Shown here piece after piece: positions 1 to 6,809 of a stretch of 13,620 nt of DNA. Made by a program: the position numbers and the translations under genes. This DNA is from an uncultured Phycisphaerales bacterium (GTDB lineage Bacteria; Planctomycetota; Phycisphaerae; UBA1845; CAIVHJ01). Positions within the stretch are counted from its first letter, which is position 1; each line of letters starts with the position of its first letter. A model generated the notes under the pieces. It ran no database searches. It was not told the DNA's origin and saw only the letters and a list, made by a program, of their open reading frames with translations. The stretch lies in NCBI GenBank assembly GCA_903905665.1, contig CAIVHJ010000081.1, positions 1-13,620 of the forward strand, given 5' to 3'.

Positions 1-32
1 CTGGGACGCGGGTTCAATTCCCGCCGCCTCCA
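1..32 (+). ncRNA. ssrA: tmRNA (ssrA), 3' end only
   Basis: This is the last part of transfer-messenger RNA, which rescues stalled ribosomes with SmpB. The sequence shows a T arm (stem GCGGG 8-12, loop TTCAATT 13-19, stem CCCGC 20-24), then seven acceptor-strand bases CGCCTCC (25-31) and the discriminator A (32). The string GGACGCGGGTTCAA directly before and in the T arm is the hallmark of tmRNA 3' ends and is unlike most tRNAs. The next bases are TCCA, so the terminal CCA does not appear to be encoded and would be added afterwards. The body of the gene, with tag frame and pseudoknots, lies upstream of the window, so an ordinary tRNA cannot be excluded absolutely. Confidence 0.8.
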
Positions 33-61
33 TCCATCTTATCCTGGCATGTGAAGACCCA

Positions 62-78
62 GCCTGTCCTTGTCAGGC
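62..78. terminator. Short hairpin between the ssrA and ldcA 3' ends
   Basis: GCCTG (62-66) and CAGGC (74-78) can form a 5-bp stem with a 7-base loop. It sits in the roughly 76-base gap where tmRNA (plus strand) and the LD-carboxypeptidase gene (minus strand) converge, a natural place for a bidirectional terminator. The stem is short and no clear T tract follows on either strand, so this is only a suggestion. Confidence 0.2.
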
Positions 79-108
79 ATTGTCACACCACGTCGATTCG
101 CAAGTTCT

Positions 109-1089
109 TCAAAATGCGAGCACGAATTGGACCCCTTGGTCGGGGTATGGTGCGCTGTTTGGGGCGCGGATCAGGCGGATGGGCTGGTTGATGGGCAACG
201 GACCGACGGAGGAGCGATGGCCAAAGTTGCAGTGAGCGATGATCGGAATTTTTCGACGGGTGGGCAGATGGTATTTCAGCAATTCCATGACGGCTTTTGT
301 CTGGTCGGGGCTGTCGCTGTTGTGAAAATCACCCAGCAGCAATCCGTCACAAGCGTCCAGCCAGCCTGCCAATTTCAACTGGGCCAGAAACCGATCGAGT
401 CGATAGATGGGTTCGTCAATGTCTTCCAGTGCGATCCACTTCCGGCGGCAATCCGATGCCGAAAACAACCGCGATCCGCACAACGAAACCAGCACGCTCA
501 GGCATCCGCCCACGACTCGGATCGATCGAGGCGATGGAATGCGGCCTTGAACCAATTGTCCGTGCAGTTTTCTTCGGCATGGACGACCCTCGATGATCTC
601 GACGATGTCCGTCAGGCAGCGACGAAACGCGGTTCGTGGATTTTGAACTTTCTTGAGCGCGATCGATGCTCCTTCGTCATAAAACGCTCGCACGATCGGA
701 TATCGGCCCGTGATATTGATGATGGTTGTCAGTTCGCTGAATCCGAACAGGAACAGCGGATTCCGGCGTTTCCGCAGAAGGTCGAATCGAATGTGTGGAA
801 GCAATCGCGTCAGCCAGGCGCCGCCGCGAAGCGACACCACAGCGCAAATTTGATCGTCCGCAAGAGTCTGTTCAATCTCTCGAATTCGCCGAGCATCGTC
901 GTACCGCCCGCCTCGCTGCTCGTTGATCGCCGGACTCATCAAACGCAAATCGGCACGAACCGAATACGACGGCCCGACAGCCTGTTGGGCAAGTTCGACC
1001 ACGTTTTGAAAGGAGGAAACCCCAAGACGCTTCAGCAGCGACTCCGACGAACCGGCTACGCTCCACAACCGAATCATCGGACGGGTCAT
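109..1089 (-). CDS. LD-carboxypeptidase (peptidase S66, LdcA/MccF family)
   Basis: The 326-residue product is a serine peptidase of family S66. LdcA members remove the terminal D-Ala from tetrapeptide muropeptides during murein recycling; MccF members cleave microcin C-type compounds. The Ser-Glu-His triad can be placed: Ser118 in FGFSEL (nucleophile elbow), Glu222 in ALEDIDEP and His291 in NFGH. Other family blocks are SLRGGAWLTRLLP (86-98), VVGGCLSVL (192-200) and IYRLDRFLAQLKLAG (228-242). Length and residue spacing match characterised LdcA proteins. No signal peptide is seen, so it probably acts in the cytoplasm. The ATG overlaps the GroES stop as ATGA, with a GGAAG Shine-Dalgarno-like site inside the groES end, so translation is probably coupled. 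LdcA versus MccF cannot be decided from sequence alone. Confidence 0.88.
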   Translation of the reverse strand: MTRPMIRLWSVAGSSESLLKRLGVSSFQNVVELAQQAVGPSYSVRADLRLMSPAINEQRGGRYDDARRIREIEQTLADDQICAVVSLRGGAWLTRLLPHIRFDLLRKRRNPLFLFGFSELTTIINITGRYPIVRAFYDEGASIALKKVQNPRTAFRRCLTDIVEIIEGRPCRRKLHGQLVQGRIPSPRSIRVVGGCLSVLVSLCGSRLFSASDCRRKWIALEDIDEPIYRLDRFLAQLKLAGWLDACDGLLLGDFHNSDSPDQTKAVMELLKYHLPTRRKIPIIAHCNFGHRSSVGPLPINQPIRLIRAPNSAPYPDQGVQFVLAF

Positions 1090-1433
1090 GTTTCTTCCGC
1101 CGGGGGCGTTTCGGTGTTCTTGCGAAACACCGCCACCACGTCTTCGATCGGAACCACGTAGAGATGATTGTCCGACTCGAAATCCACCGGAATGGCGTTT
1201 TTCGGGTTGAACAGGATTTTGTCGTATTGGCGGATGGGATAGTTTTCGTCGTTTTCGATCAGCGCCGAAACCGCCACCACCCGACCCGTGATCGTCGGAA
1301 TCTCGATGCTGTCCGGAAGCTGGATGCCGCCCTTGGTCTGCTTTTTGTCCTCGTCCTTGCGAATGAGGACACGCTTACCGAGCGGTTCGACGGTCTCGAA
1401 TGTCATGCGTTTGGTTTCAAGGGGTTTGGCCAT
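1086..1433 (-). CDS. groES: GroES-like co-chaperonin (Cpn10), divergent stand-alone copy
   Basis: The 115-residue product belongs to the Cpn10 family, whose heptameric ring caps GroEL. The fold signature is visible as VEPLGKRVLIRKDE near the N-terminus, KGGIQLPDS (mobile loop), TGRVVAVSA, YDKILFNP and a C-terminal VVPIEDVVAVF. The GroEL-contacting tripeptide, IVL in E. coli, reads IQL here. The usual glycine-rich segment after VVAVG is replaced by SALIENDENYPI. A short N-terminal extension and an acidic tail (TETPPAEET) flank the domain. ATG 1433 is preceded by AGGAT about 11 bases upstream; Met10 (1406) is an alternative start. No groEL lies in the window, so this copy must work with a chaperonin encoded elsewhere. 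It heads a two-gene unit with the LD-carboxypeptidase. Confidence 0.85.
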   Translation of the reverse strand: MAKPLETKRMTFETVEPLGKRVLIRKDEDKKQTKGGIQLPDSIEIPTITGRVVAVSALIENDENYPIRQYDKILFNPKNAIPVDFESDNHLYVVPIEDVVAVFRKNTETPPAEET

Positions 1434-1462
1434 GGATGTTCATCCTGTCTTTCACTACCATG

Positions 1463-1491
1463 ATTATAGTCGGTGTTTCCTCATGAGTGAA
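1463..1491 (-). promoter_or_regulatory. Sigma70-type promoter for groES-ldcA
   Basis: Read on the minus strand, TTCACT (1491-1486, four of six matches to TTGACA) is followed by a 17-base spacer and a perfect TATAAT (1468-1463). Transcription would begin near 1456 and leave a leader of about 20 bases that carries the AGGAT site before ATG 1433. The -35 box lies inside the first codons of the divergent rimO gene, so the two genes must share this 49-base gap. Confidence 0.55.
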
Positions 1492-2886
1492 GTAAACGAC
1501 AACAAAATCGCGCGACCCCTGCGCATTGGATTTATCAGCCTTGGCTGCGCCAAGAATCTGGTGGACTCCGAGAAGATGCTGGGCCTGCTCGCGGAAGCCG
1601 GCTGCGAAATCACCACCGACCCGGACGATGCGGATGTCCTGATTGTCAACACGTGTGGGTTCCTCGCCGCCGCCCGCGCCGAAGCCCACGAGGCCGTCAC
1701 CGAGGCTGTTTCCCACAAAACCACCGGTCGTTGCAGGCGGGTCGTGGTGGCGGGTTGTCTCGTCCAGCGCGATGGAGAGAAACTGCTTTTTGATGTTCCC
1801 GGGATCGACGCGCTGGTCGGAATCAATGATCGAGATAGAATCGTGGACGTCATTCGGGGTTCAGGGCCGGGGCCATTGGTAACTGCTAATCTGAAATCCG
1901 AATTTAGCAATCTGCGATCCGAATCCGTGCATCCTGCGATGGATGACACCGCCCGGTTACGCCTGACGCCGAAGCATTATGCCTATTTGAAAATCAGCGA
2001 CGGATGCGATCAGAAATGCACTTTTTGCACGATTCCGATGATTCGGGGATCGATGCGAAGCAAGCCGATCGAGCAAGTTCTTAACGAAGCAAGGGAGTTG
2101 ATTGCCGACGGGGCAGTCGAAATCAACCTGATCGGTCAGGACACGACACAGTACGGCCGCGATTTGGGTTTTACATCCGGGTTGAGTGATTTGCTTCAGC
2201 AGATGGATCGATTGGACGGCGTGCGATGGGTCCGGTTGATGTATGCTTATCCGACCGGTTTCTCAGATGAATTGATCGAGGCGATTGCTCAATGTCACAG
2301 GATCGTCAAGTACGTTGATCTTCCGCTTCAACACGTCAGTGATCGGATTCTCAAAGCCATGCACCGCGGAATCACCAAGTCACAGACTCTGGCGCTGATG
2401 GAAAACATCCGCCGCCGAGTCCCCGGCGTGTCCATTCGTACGACGCTGATGGTGGGTTTCCCGGGGGAGACGGATGAGGAGTTTGAGGAACTCGTCGAGT
2501 TCGTGCGGGATGTCCGACTTGAGGCGCTGGGGGTGTTTTCGTTTTCGCCCGAACCCGACACACCTGCCGGGCGAATGAAAAACCAGATTCCCGAACCGAT
2601 CCGGCAGCAGCGTGCGGAAACCATTATGCGTGAACAGCAGGCCATTGCTTTTGAACAAGCGCAACAGCAGGTCGGGCGGGTTTGGGAGGTGATGGTCGAA
2701 AACGACCGTCTCGACGGGATGCAAGCCGCCCGTCATTCCGGTCAGGCGCCCGAAGTGGACAGCCGGACGTGGATTCGCGGGGGATCGTTCCAACCAGGAG
2801 AATTCATCCAGGTGCGCTGTGTCGGGGCGCACGATTATGATTTGATTGTGCAACCGACCGGCGTTATCTTACCGCGTAATTCATGA
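1483..2886 (+). CDS. rimO: Ribosomal protein uS12 methylthiotransferase RimO
   Basis: RimO is a radical-SAM enzyme that adds a methylthio group to the conserved aspartate of ribosomal protein S12. The 467-residue product has the N-terminal UPF0004 domain with three cluster-binding cysteines: Cys22 in SLGCAKNLVDSE, Cys58 in NTCGF and Cys92 in AGCL. The radical-SAM motif is Cys175, Cys179, Cys182 in CDQKCTFC. A C-terminal TRAM domain covers about 395-460. SLGCxKNLVDSE and QDTTQYGRDL separate RimO from the tRNA enzymes MiaB and MtaB. The frame is open further upstream to 1288, but that part overlaps groES and shows no family similarity, so ATG 1483 is chosen. No clear Shine-Dalgarno precedes it; TATAGT at 1465-1470 could be a -10 box. 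The linker near residues 130-155 carries an unusual repeat (see 1888-1923). Confidence 0.93.
   Translation: MSEVNDNKIARPLRIGFISLGCAKNLVDSEKMLGLLAEAGCEITTDPDDADVLIVNTCGFLAAARAEAHEAVTEAVSHKTTGRCRRVVVAGCLVQRDGEKLLFDVPGIDALVGINDRDRIVDVIRGSGPGPLVTANLKSEFSNLRSESVHPAMDDTARLRLTPKHYAYLKISDGCDQKCTFCTIPMIRGSMRSKPIEQVLNEARELIADGAVEINLIGQDTTQYGRDLGFTSGLSDLLQQMDRLDGVRWVRLMYAYPTGFSDELIEAIAQCHRIVKYVDLPLQHVSDRILKAMHRGITKSQTLALMENIRRRVPGVSIRTTLMVGFPGETDEEFEELVEFVRDVRLEALGVFSFSPEPDTPAGRMKNQIPEPIRQQRAETIMREQQAIAFEQAQQQVGRVWEVMVENDRLDGMQAARHSGQAPEVDSRTWIRGGSFQPGEFIQVRCVGAHDYDLIVQPTGVILPRNS
1888..1923 (+). repeat. 15-bp imperfect direct repeat inside rimO
   Basis: AATCTGAAATCCGAA (1888-1902) recurs as AATCTGCGATCCGAA (1909-1923), with two mismatches and a 21-base period. 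The stretch is visibly more AT-rich than its flanks. It encodes a polar, low-complexity segment in the variable linker between the UPF0004 and radical-SAM domains, and the reading frame is kept because the period is a multiple of three. Confidence 0.65.
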
Positions 2887-2919
2887 ACTGATAAACTTTT
2901 GGAATTTCAAACTTCTTTC

Positions 2920-3531
2920 GTGAAACTCAATCTTCCCAATCAAATCACGCTGAGCCGGTTGCTTTTGGCGATCATATTCTTTGTTTTGTTGAGTCAGTTC
3001 TCGATCCATCGTCACGTCGGCTGGAAAATGGATTTGTGCCTGACGCTGTTCGTGGTGGCGGGGGTGACGGACTGGCTCGACGGATATCTGGCCCGGCGAA
3101 GAAATCAGATCACGTCGCTGGGGCGAATGCTGGACCCGTTTGTGGACAAGGTGCTGGTCTGCGGTGCGTTCATTTTGTTCACCAGCACCGAATTTGTGAA
3201 CCGCGATCTCGTCAACGTGACCGGTGTCTCGCCGTGGATGGTCGTCATCATTGTGGGTCGTGAGTTGCTGGTCACCGGTTTGCGGGGATTTTCAGAGTCG
3301 CGGGGCAAACCATTCGCCGCCGACAAACTCGGCAAGAGCAAAACGATCATTCAGATGGTCACCGCCGGATGGATCATGTTATATCTTGGACATGGTGATC
3401 TGACGCAATATGGATGTTGGATGAGCGAGGTCAAAACAGGTTTGATCTGGTTGACGGTGTTGATTACTGCCATTTCGGGTATCAGTTATCTTTATAAGGC
3501 CAAGGATATCCTTTTGGAAGAAAGCGAGTGA
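2920..3531 (+). CDS. pgsA: CDP-diacylglycerol--glycerol-3-phosphate 3-phosphatidyltransferase (PgsA)
   Basis: This integral membrane enzyme makes phosphatidylglycerol phosphate from CDP-diacylglycerol and glycerol 3-phosphate, the first committed step of phosphatidylglycerol and cardiolipin synthesis. The complete CDP-alcohol phosphotransferase motif D-x2-DG-x2-AR-x8-G-x3-D-x3-D is present at residues 51-76 (Asp51, Asp54, Asp72, Asp76). Several hydrophobic segments fit the family's six-helix topology. GTG 2920 is preferred because MKLNLPNQITLSR matches the usual N-terminus; TTG 2899 (seven residues longer) is the alternative, and neither has a good ribosome-binding site. With GTG the product is 203 residues. 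It starts 33 bases after rimO, probably in the same transcript. It could be a related CDP-alcohol transferase, but PgsA fits best in length and sequence. Confidence 0.9.
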   Translation: MKLNLPNQITLSRLLLAIIFFVLLSQFSIHRHVGWKMDLCLTLFVVAGVTDWLDGYLARRRNQITSLGRMLDPFVDKVLVCGAFILFTSTEFVNRDLVNVTGVSPWMVVIIVGRELLVTGLRGFSESRGKPFAADKLGKSKTIIQMVTAGWIMLYLGHGDLTQYGCWMSEVKTGLIWLTVLITAISGISYLYKAKDILLEESE

Positions 3532-3965
3532 ATGATTTTCAGATCGATAATCCTGTCTGATGCGGCCGGGCGCGGATTATTCATGTCGAGATATGGAAAA
3601 CCGGGCAGAATTTATCATCGTCATCAGGTGCGTTACTGGGAGTTCGCCCCTCTTGATCGCAGTCATCGGTTCTTGTGGGTCGAAAGTCCATGAAGTATTT
3701 TTCCTGAATGGTGAAGAGAATAGATATTCAAGATAAAGCGAGACAGGATGTTGCGGAACTGGTTTTGCAGTGGTTCCTGGTTTCGTGGATTCCAAGACAG
3801 GTTTTGATCTTTGGCCGGTATGGAATTTGTTGAGGTGGGAAAAAAAGGGATGTTGTTGTGCCGCGTGTTCCTTCGGGACGACCGCTTAACAAGACCGTAA
3901 AAAAGAGATGCGTTGAGTCATGTGTTGCTTTCGCTGATCAGACTAATGATTTTGGAGGAACCCTG
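3532..3965. other. 434-base intergenic region, no convincing gene
   Basis: This gap separates pgsA from the DUF2330 gene. Open frames here are short and show no recognisable domain. The best plus-strand one is ATG 3583 to TGA 3693 (36 residues, aromatic and arginine-rich), and a 72-codon minus-strand frame (3577-3795) looks accidental. An open frame also extends the DUF2330 gene upstream to 3858, but those residues precede an obvious signal peptide and Shine-Dalgarno. The base composition is more AT-rich than the flanking genes. The promoter of the DUF2330 operon probably lies here, but I see no strong -35/-10 pair. Confidence 0.5.
3547..3580 (+). terminator. Possible terminator hairpin after pgsA
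   Basis: ATAATCC (3547-3553) and GGATTAT (3574-3580) are perfect 7-bp inverted arms about 16 bases after the pgsA stop. The 20-base interior contains GCG/CGC (3562-3564 / 3571-3573), which could extend the structure. The outer stem is AT-rich and there is no long T run after it, so termination is uncertain. Confidence 0.3.
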
Positions 3966-5150
3966 ATGCGAAGATCACTTTGGGGCGTGTTGTTGGCGGC
4001 GAACTTTGTCATGTACCTGATGTCGTCGTCGGTTTGGGCGGATGGCGGTTATTTTGTGGAAACACAATCCATGGATTTGGCCCAGACCCGGCAGGAAGTC
4101 GTAATGGCTTTCTACGGCGACAAGGTCACGTATGTGTTGCGTTCCAATTACCGCGGTTCGGCGGAGGATTTTGTCTGGGTCATCCCGCTTCCGACGGTAC
4201 CCGATGACGTGATGGTTCATGAAGATGCGGTGCTTTTTGACATTTTGGACCAGATGACCCGGCCGGAATTCGTTGTGGGCTATGGAGGAGGGGGATGCGG
4301 CTGCTCTGGTGGAGCGATGTACGGGGAGTTGGTGCGAATCGAGGCGGCGGGACAGGCCGGCCTGTACGACTGGGTCGTGCTGACGAGTTCGGGAAGCGAA
4401 TCGTTGCTGAATTGGCTTGAGACCAACGGTTATTATGTGTCTGACGCGGCGGCCGGCATTTTGGATGGGTACATCCAGCAGAATCGCCATTTTCTGGCGG
4501 TCAAGGTGCGTGAACCTGAGTCAATTTCCGGCGAGGGCGATCTGGAGCTTCCACCCCTTCAGTTCACCTGCCAGACTTCCGAGCGAGTTTATCCGATGGT
4601 GATCTCTCAGATTTCCGCCGCTGGGGAGGTGGAAGTGGTGATTTATACCCTGGCGGAAAATCGGATGCAGTCGTCCAATCTGCAGACTTTAGAGCTTAAT
4701 GAAACCATGATTACCTATGATCCCGACAGTCCGAACCTGACCAATTATGAAACGGTGTTTTCGGAAACGCTTCAGCGTATCGTTGATCCGGCGCTCGTGA
4801 CCGAGTACGCCGACAATGTGTCGCTGGGAACGATTCTGAGTGCATGGCCGACGATGCCGGAGGATTTGCAGGCATTGTGGTCCGCGCACAGCGCCACGAA
4901 CTACCGTGATGAGCCGGTCGGTCAGGTTTTGTTCCTGACCCGCCTGCGCACGCTGATGCCTCTCTCCGCCATGACGCAGGACATTGAGTTGGGCGATTCG
5001 GCGGCCACTGACGAATTTCTGCATTCAACTTATTATATCTATCCGACGTATCGCAGCCTCACGGAGTTGGCGTCCGGGATGTCCGTGACTGGATTGATGC
5101 TGTTTTTCATGGGTCGTCGTTGGCGACGGCGTGGCGGTGGATCGCGGTGA
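3966..5150 (+). CDS. Secreted DUF2330 domain protein with C-terminal membrane anchor
   Basis: The 394-residue product is recognised as DUF2330, an exported family of unknown function. ATG 3966 has a strong site, GGAGGA, six bases upstream. Residues 1-25 form a signal peptide with likely cleavage at VWA/DGG. After it come the family blocks ADGGYFVE, FVWVIPLPTVP and a glycine-rich loop with Cys111 and Cys113 (GGGGCGCSGG). The C-terminus is a hydrophobic segment (about 368-383, ending GLMLFFMG) followed by an arginine-rich tail, RRWRRRGGGSR. This tripartite end resembles a membrane anchor or a PEP-CTERM/MYXO-CTERM-like sorting signal. It lies 35 bases upstream of the TSP3 protein gene, and the two probably form one operon. 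Family assignment is firm; the biochemical role is unknown. Confidence 0.85.
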   Translation: MRRSLWGVLLAANFVMYLMSSSVWADGGYFVETQSMDLAQTRQEVVMAFYGDKVTYVLRSNYRGSAEDFVWVIPLPTVPDDVMVHEDAVLFDILDQMTRPEFVVGYGGGGCGCSGGAMYGELVRIEAAGQAGLYDWVVLTSSGSESLLNWLETNGYYVSDAAAGILDGYIQQNRHFLAVKVREPESISGEGDLELPPLQFTCQTSERVYPMVISQISAAGEVEVVIYTLAENRMQSSNLQTLELNETMITYDPDSPNLTNYETVFSETLQRIVDPALVTEYADNVSLGTILSAWPTMPEDLQALWSAHSATNYRDEPVGQVLFLTRLRTLMPLSAMTQDIELGDSAATDEFLHSTYYIYPTYRSLTELASGMSVTGLMLFFMGRRWRRRGGGSR

Positions 5151-5185
5151 TTGATGGCGAATAGCATTGCTGAAGGAGAGACCAG

Positions 5186-5791
5186 ATGAAAAAGATTCAT
5201 GACCAGTGGGCGTGGACGTTGCTGGGGATCGGATGCTTTTTCTTGTGCGCCGGATCCATGTGCGGCGCCGAGGGCGATGATAAAATACAACTGTCGCTGA
5301 CGATTGAAGGAGAAGGGCAGGTGACCGTCACTCCACCGGGTGAGACCTATGATGCCTCAGACTCACCGATCATCTTGACTTACACCAAGGCAACCGAATC
5401 CAGCAATCTTGCGATTCCACCCTACGTGCAGGTGAATTTTACGGAGACACCCGCCGAGGGCTGGGATTTTGATACGTGGCATCAGGTGCTTGATTCCAGT
5501 TTGGGCGATATGTATTCGTTTTCCACTAACTTCAAGATCAAATTGATGACCGACGATGCCGTGGTGATCGCGAAATTCGTGGATCCGACGCTGGACACCG
5601 ATGGGGATGGTGTGGCCGATATTTACGACAACTGCCCCGATGAACCGAATGCCGACCAAGCCGATTCCGACCAGGATGGTCTCGGCAATGCTTGTGACGA
5701 TCACGAGGATCCGCCTCTGTGTGATCCATGCTATTCCGATTGCCCCGGTGTGGATCCCGACGAGTGGATCACTTGTCCATCGGGGGGATGA
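5186..5791 (+). CDS. Exported protein with InlB-like repeat and thrombospondin type 3 repeat
   Basis: The 201-residue product starts at ATG 5186 behind AAGGAGAG. Residues 1 to about 27 are a signal sequence (charged start, then WTLLGIGCFFLCAG). The cysteines there do not sit in a standard lipobox, so a lipoprotein is possible but not shown. Residues 35-132 read like a divergent InlB B-repeat: GEGQVTVTPPGETYDA, then AEGWDFDTWH, ending VVIAKFVD. Residues 137-172 are a classic calcium-binding TSP3 repeat with DTDGDGVADIYDNCPDEP and DSDQDGLGNACDD. The tail is rich in Cys, Asp and Pro. It is probably an extracellular or cell-surface calcium-stabilised protein acting with the DUF2330 partner. Its short length suggests a single-module protein or the start of a longer ancestral one. 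Confidence 0.82.
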   Translation: MKKIHDQWAWTLLGIGCFFLCAGSMCGAEGDDKIQLSLTIEGEGQVTVTPPGETYDASDSPIILTYTKATESSNLAIPPYVQVNFTETPAEGWDFDTWHQVLDSSLGDMYSFSTNFKIKLMTDDAVVIAKFVDPTLDTDGDGVADIYDNCPDEPNADQADSDQDGLGNACDDHEDPPLCDPCYSDCPGVDPDEWITCPSGG

Positions 5792-5966
5792 ATTGCAGGA
5801 TGCGGATGGAGCATTTGTGATTTTGAAAGATGCCGATGCATTGAAATTGCTTGTCGCTTCAAAAAACAAACTGAGTGTGTCCATGAAACACGAACAGGGA
5901 ACCGTGAATAAACAGCGCATTCAGTTTGGAAAGAGGGTTCCCGTCCATAACTTATTTTTAATTTGA
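5792..5966 (+). other. 175-base gap before uppP with an unassigned open frame
   Basis: No gene is recognised. A plus-strand frame offset from the TSP3 gene stays open from before 5787 to a TGA at 5964-5966, directly abutting the uppP ATG. It could start at TTG 5793, GTG 5817 or ATG 5883, giving at most 57 residues (including FVILKDADALKLLVASKN). The composition is AT-rich. It may be a small gene, a remnant tail of the TSP3 protein after a frameshift, or chance. The AT-rich end (5951-5966) may also hold the uppP promoter. Confidence 0.3.
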
Positions 5967-6779
5967 ATGCCCCCAATGCACATTTTGGATGTCATCATAT
6001 TGGGACTCGTCGAAGGGTTGACGGAGTTTCTGCCGATTTCCAGCACGGGTCATTTGATCCTGGTGGAGCGATGGCTGGGAGTCGATTCGAGCAGCGGGTT
6101 TTGGGCGACGTTTCGATATTTCATCCAGATCGGAGCGATTCTGGCGGTGGTGGTTTATTTCGCGCGTCCGATCCTTCGGCAGATTTGCACGGTTCCTCGT
6201 GGAGATTTCAAAGATCATCTGTTGTTCAAACTGGTTATCGGGGTTCTTCCGGCGGTGGTGTTCGGTTTGTGGCTCGACAAAGTTGCGGAGAAATATCTGG
6301 AATGGTCGTTGCCGGTGGCGGCGGCGTTGATCGTCGGGGCGGGTTTGATGATCTGGATCGAGCGCCGGTTTCGGCGTGAAACCGGTCCGACGATCGAACA
6401 AGTCACGTGGAAGCAATCGCTGCTGATCGGACTGGCCCAGTGTGTCGCCATCATTCCGGGGACGAGTCGCGCGATGGCGACGATCATGGGCGGGTTGATG
6501 GTGGGATTGCCGGCGGCGACGGCGGCGGAATTTTCGTTTTATCTTGCGATTCCGACGCTCTGTGGAGCGGGATTGCTGCGACTGGTCAAGCATCGGCATG
6601 AAATTTTCGCCGGTGACGCGGTGTTGCTGATCGTCGGATTCGCTGTGGCGTTTGTGGTCGCCCTGATTACCGTCGCCGGTTTCATGCGTTACATCCAGAC
6701 TCGAAAACTAAAACCGTTCGCTTATTATCGCGTTGTTCTGGGCTTGATCGTGCTGTGGTTCTGGTGGAACCCCGCCTGA
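5967..6779 (+). CDS. uppP: Undecaprenyl-diphosphatase UppP (BacA)
   Basis: This integral membrane phosphatase converts undecaprenyl pyrophosphate to the monophosphate, recycling the lipid carrier for peptidoglycan and other glycans; extra copies give bacitracin resistance. The 270-residue length is normal. Both signature motifs are present: EGLTEFLPISSTGH (Glu16, Glu20, Ser25-Ser26, His29) and PGTSRAMATIMGG around Arg168. In most relatives the second reads PGTSRSxATI, so Ala-Met after Arg is a modest variation. About seven or eight hydrophobic segments are evident. ATG 5967 is used; ATG 5976 three codons later is equally possible, and neither has a Shine-Dalgarno. It converges on the PpiD-like gene with only 30 bases between the stops. 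Confidence 0.93.
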   Translation: MPPMHILDVIILGLVEGLTEFLPISSTGHLILVERWLGVDSSSGFWATFRYFIQIGAILAVVVYFARPILRQICTVPRGDFKDHLLFKLVIGVLPAVVFGLWLDKVAEKYLEWSLPVAAALIVGAGLMIWIERRFRRETGPTIEQVTWKQSLLIGLAQCVAIIPGTSRAMATIMGGLMVGLPAATAAEFSFYLAIPTLCGAGLLRLVKHRHEIFAGDAVLLIVGFAVAFVVALITVAGFMRYIQTRKLKPFAYYRVVLGLIVLWFWWNPA

Positions 6780-6809
6780 TCGACACTTCCGGGTTATGCT
6801 TCCGATGGC

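Noticed and set aside
70..1161. 363-codon plus-strand open frame
   Set aside because: It is antisense to the LD-carboxypeptidase, whose Ser-Glu-His triad is intact on the other strand; the plus-strand product resembles nothing.
1288..1482. N-terminal extension of rimO by 65 codons
   Set aside because: It overlaps groES on the other strand and has no similarity to RimO; family similarity starts after ATG 1483.
3577..3795. 72-codon minus-strand open frame in the pgsA-DUF2330 gap
   Set aside because: No domain, no clear ribosome-binding site and unremarkable composition; treated as chance.
3858..3965. N-terminal extension of the DUF2330 protein by 36 residues
   Set aside because: A strong Shine-Dalgarno and a clean signal peptide both mark ATG 3966 as the start.
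5958..6599. 213-codon minus-strand open frame rich in Arg, Gln and His
   Set aside because: It is antisense to uppP, whose two signature motifs are intact; the biased composition is typical of a shadow frame.
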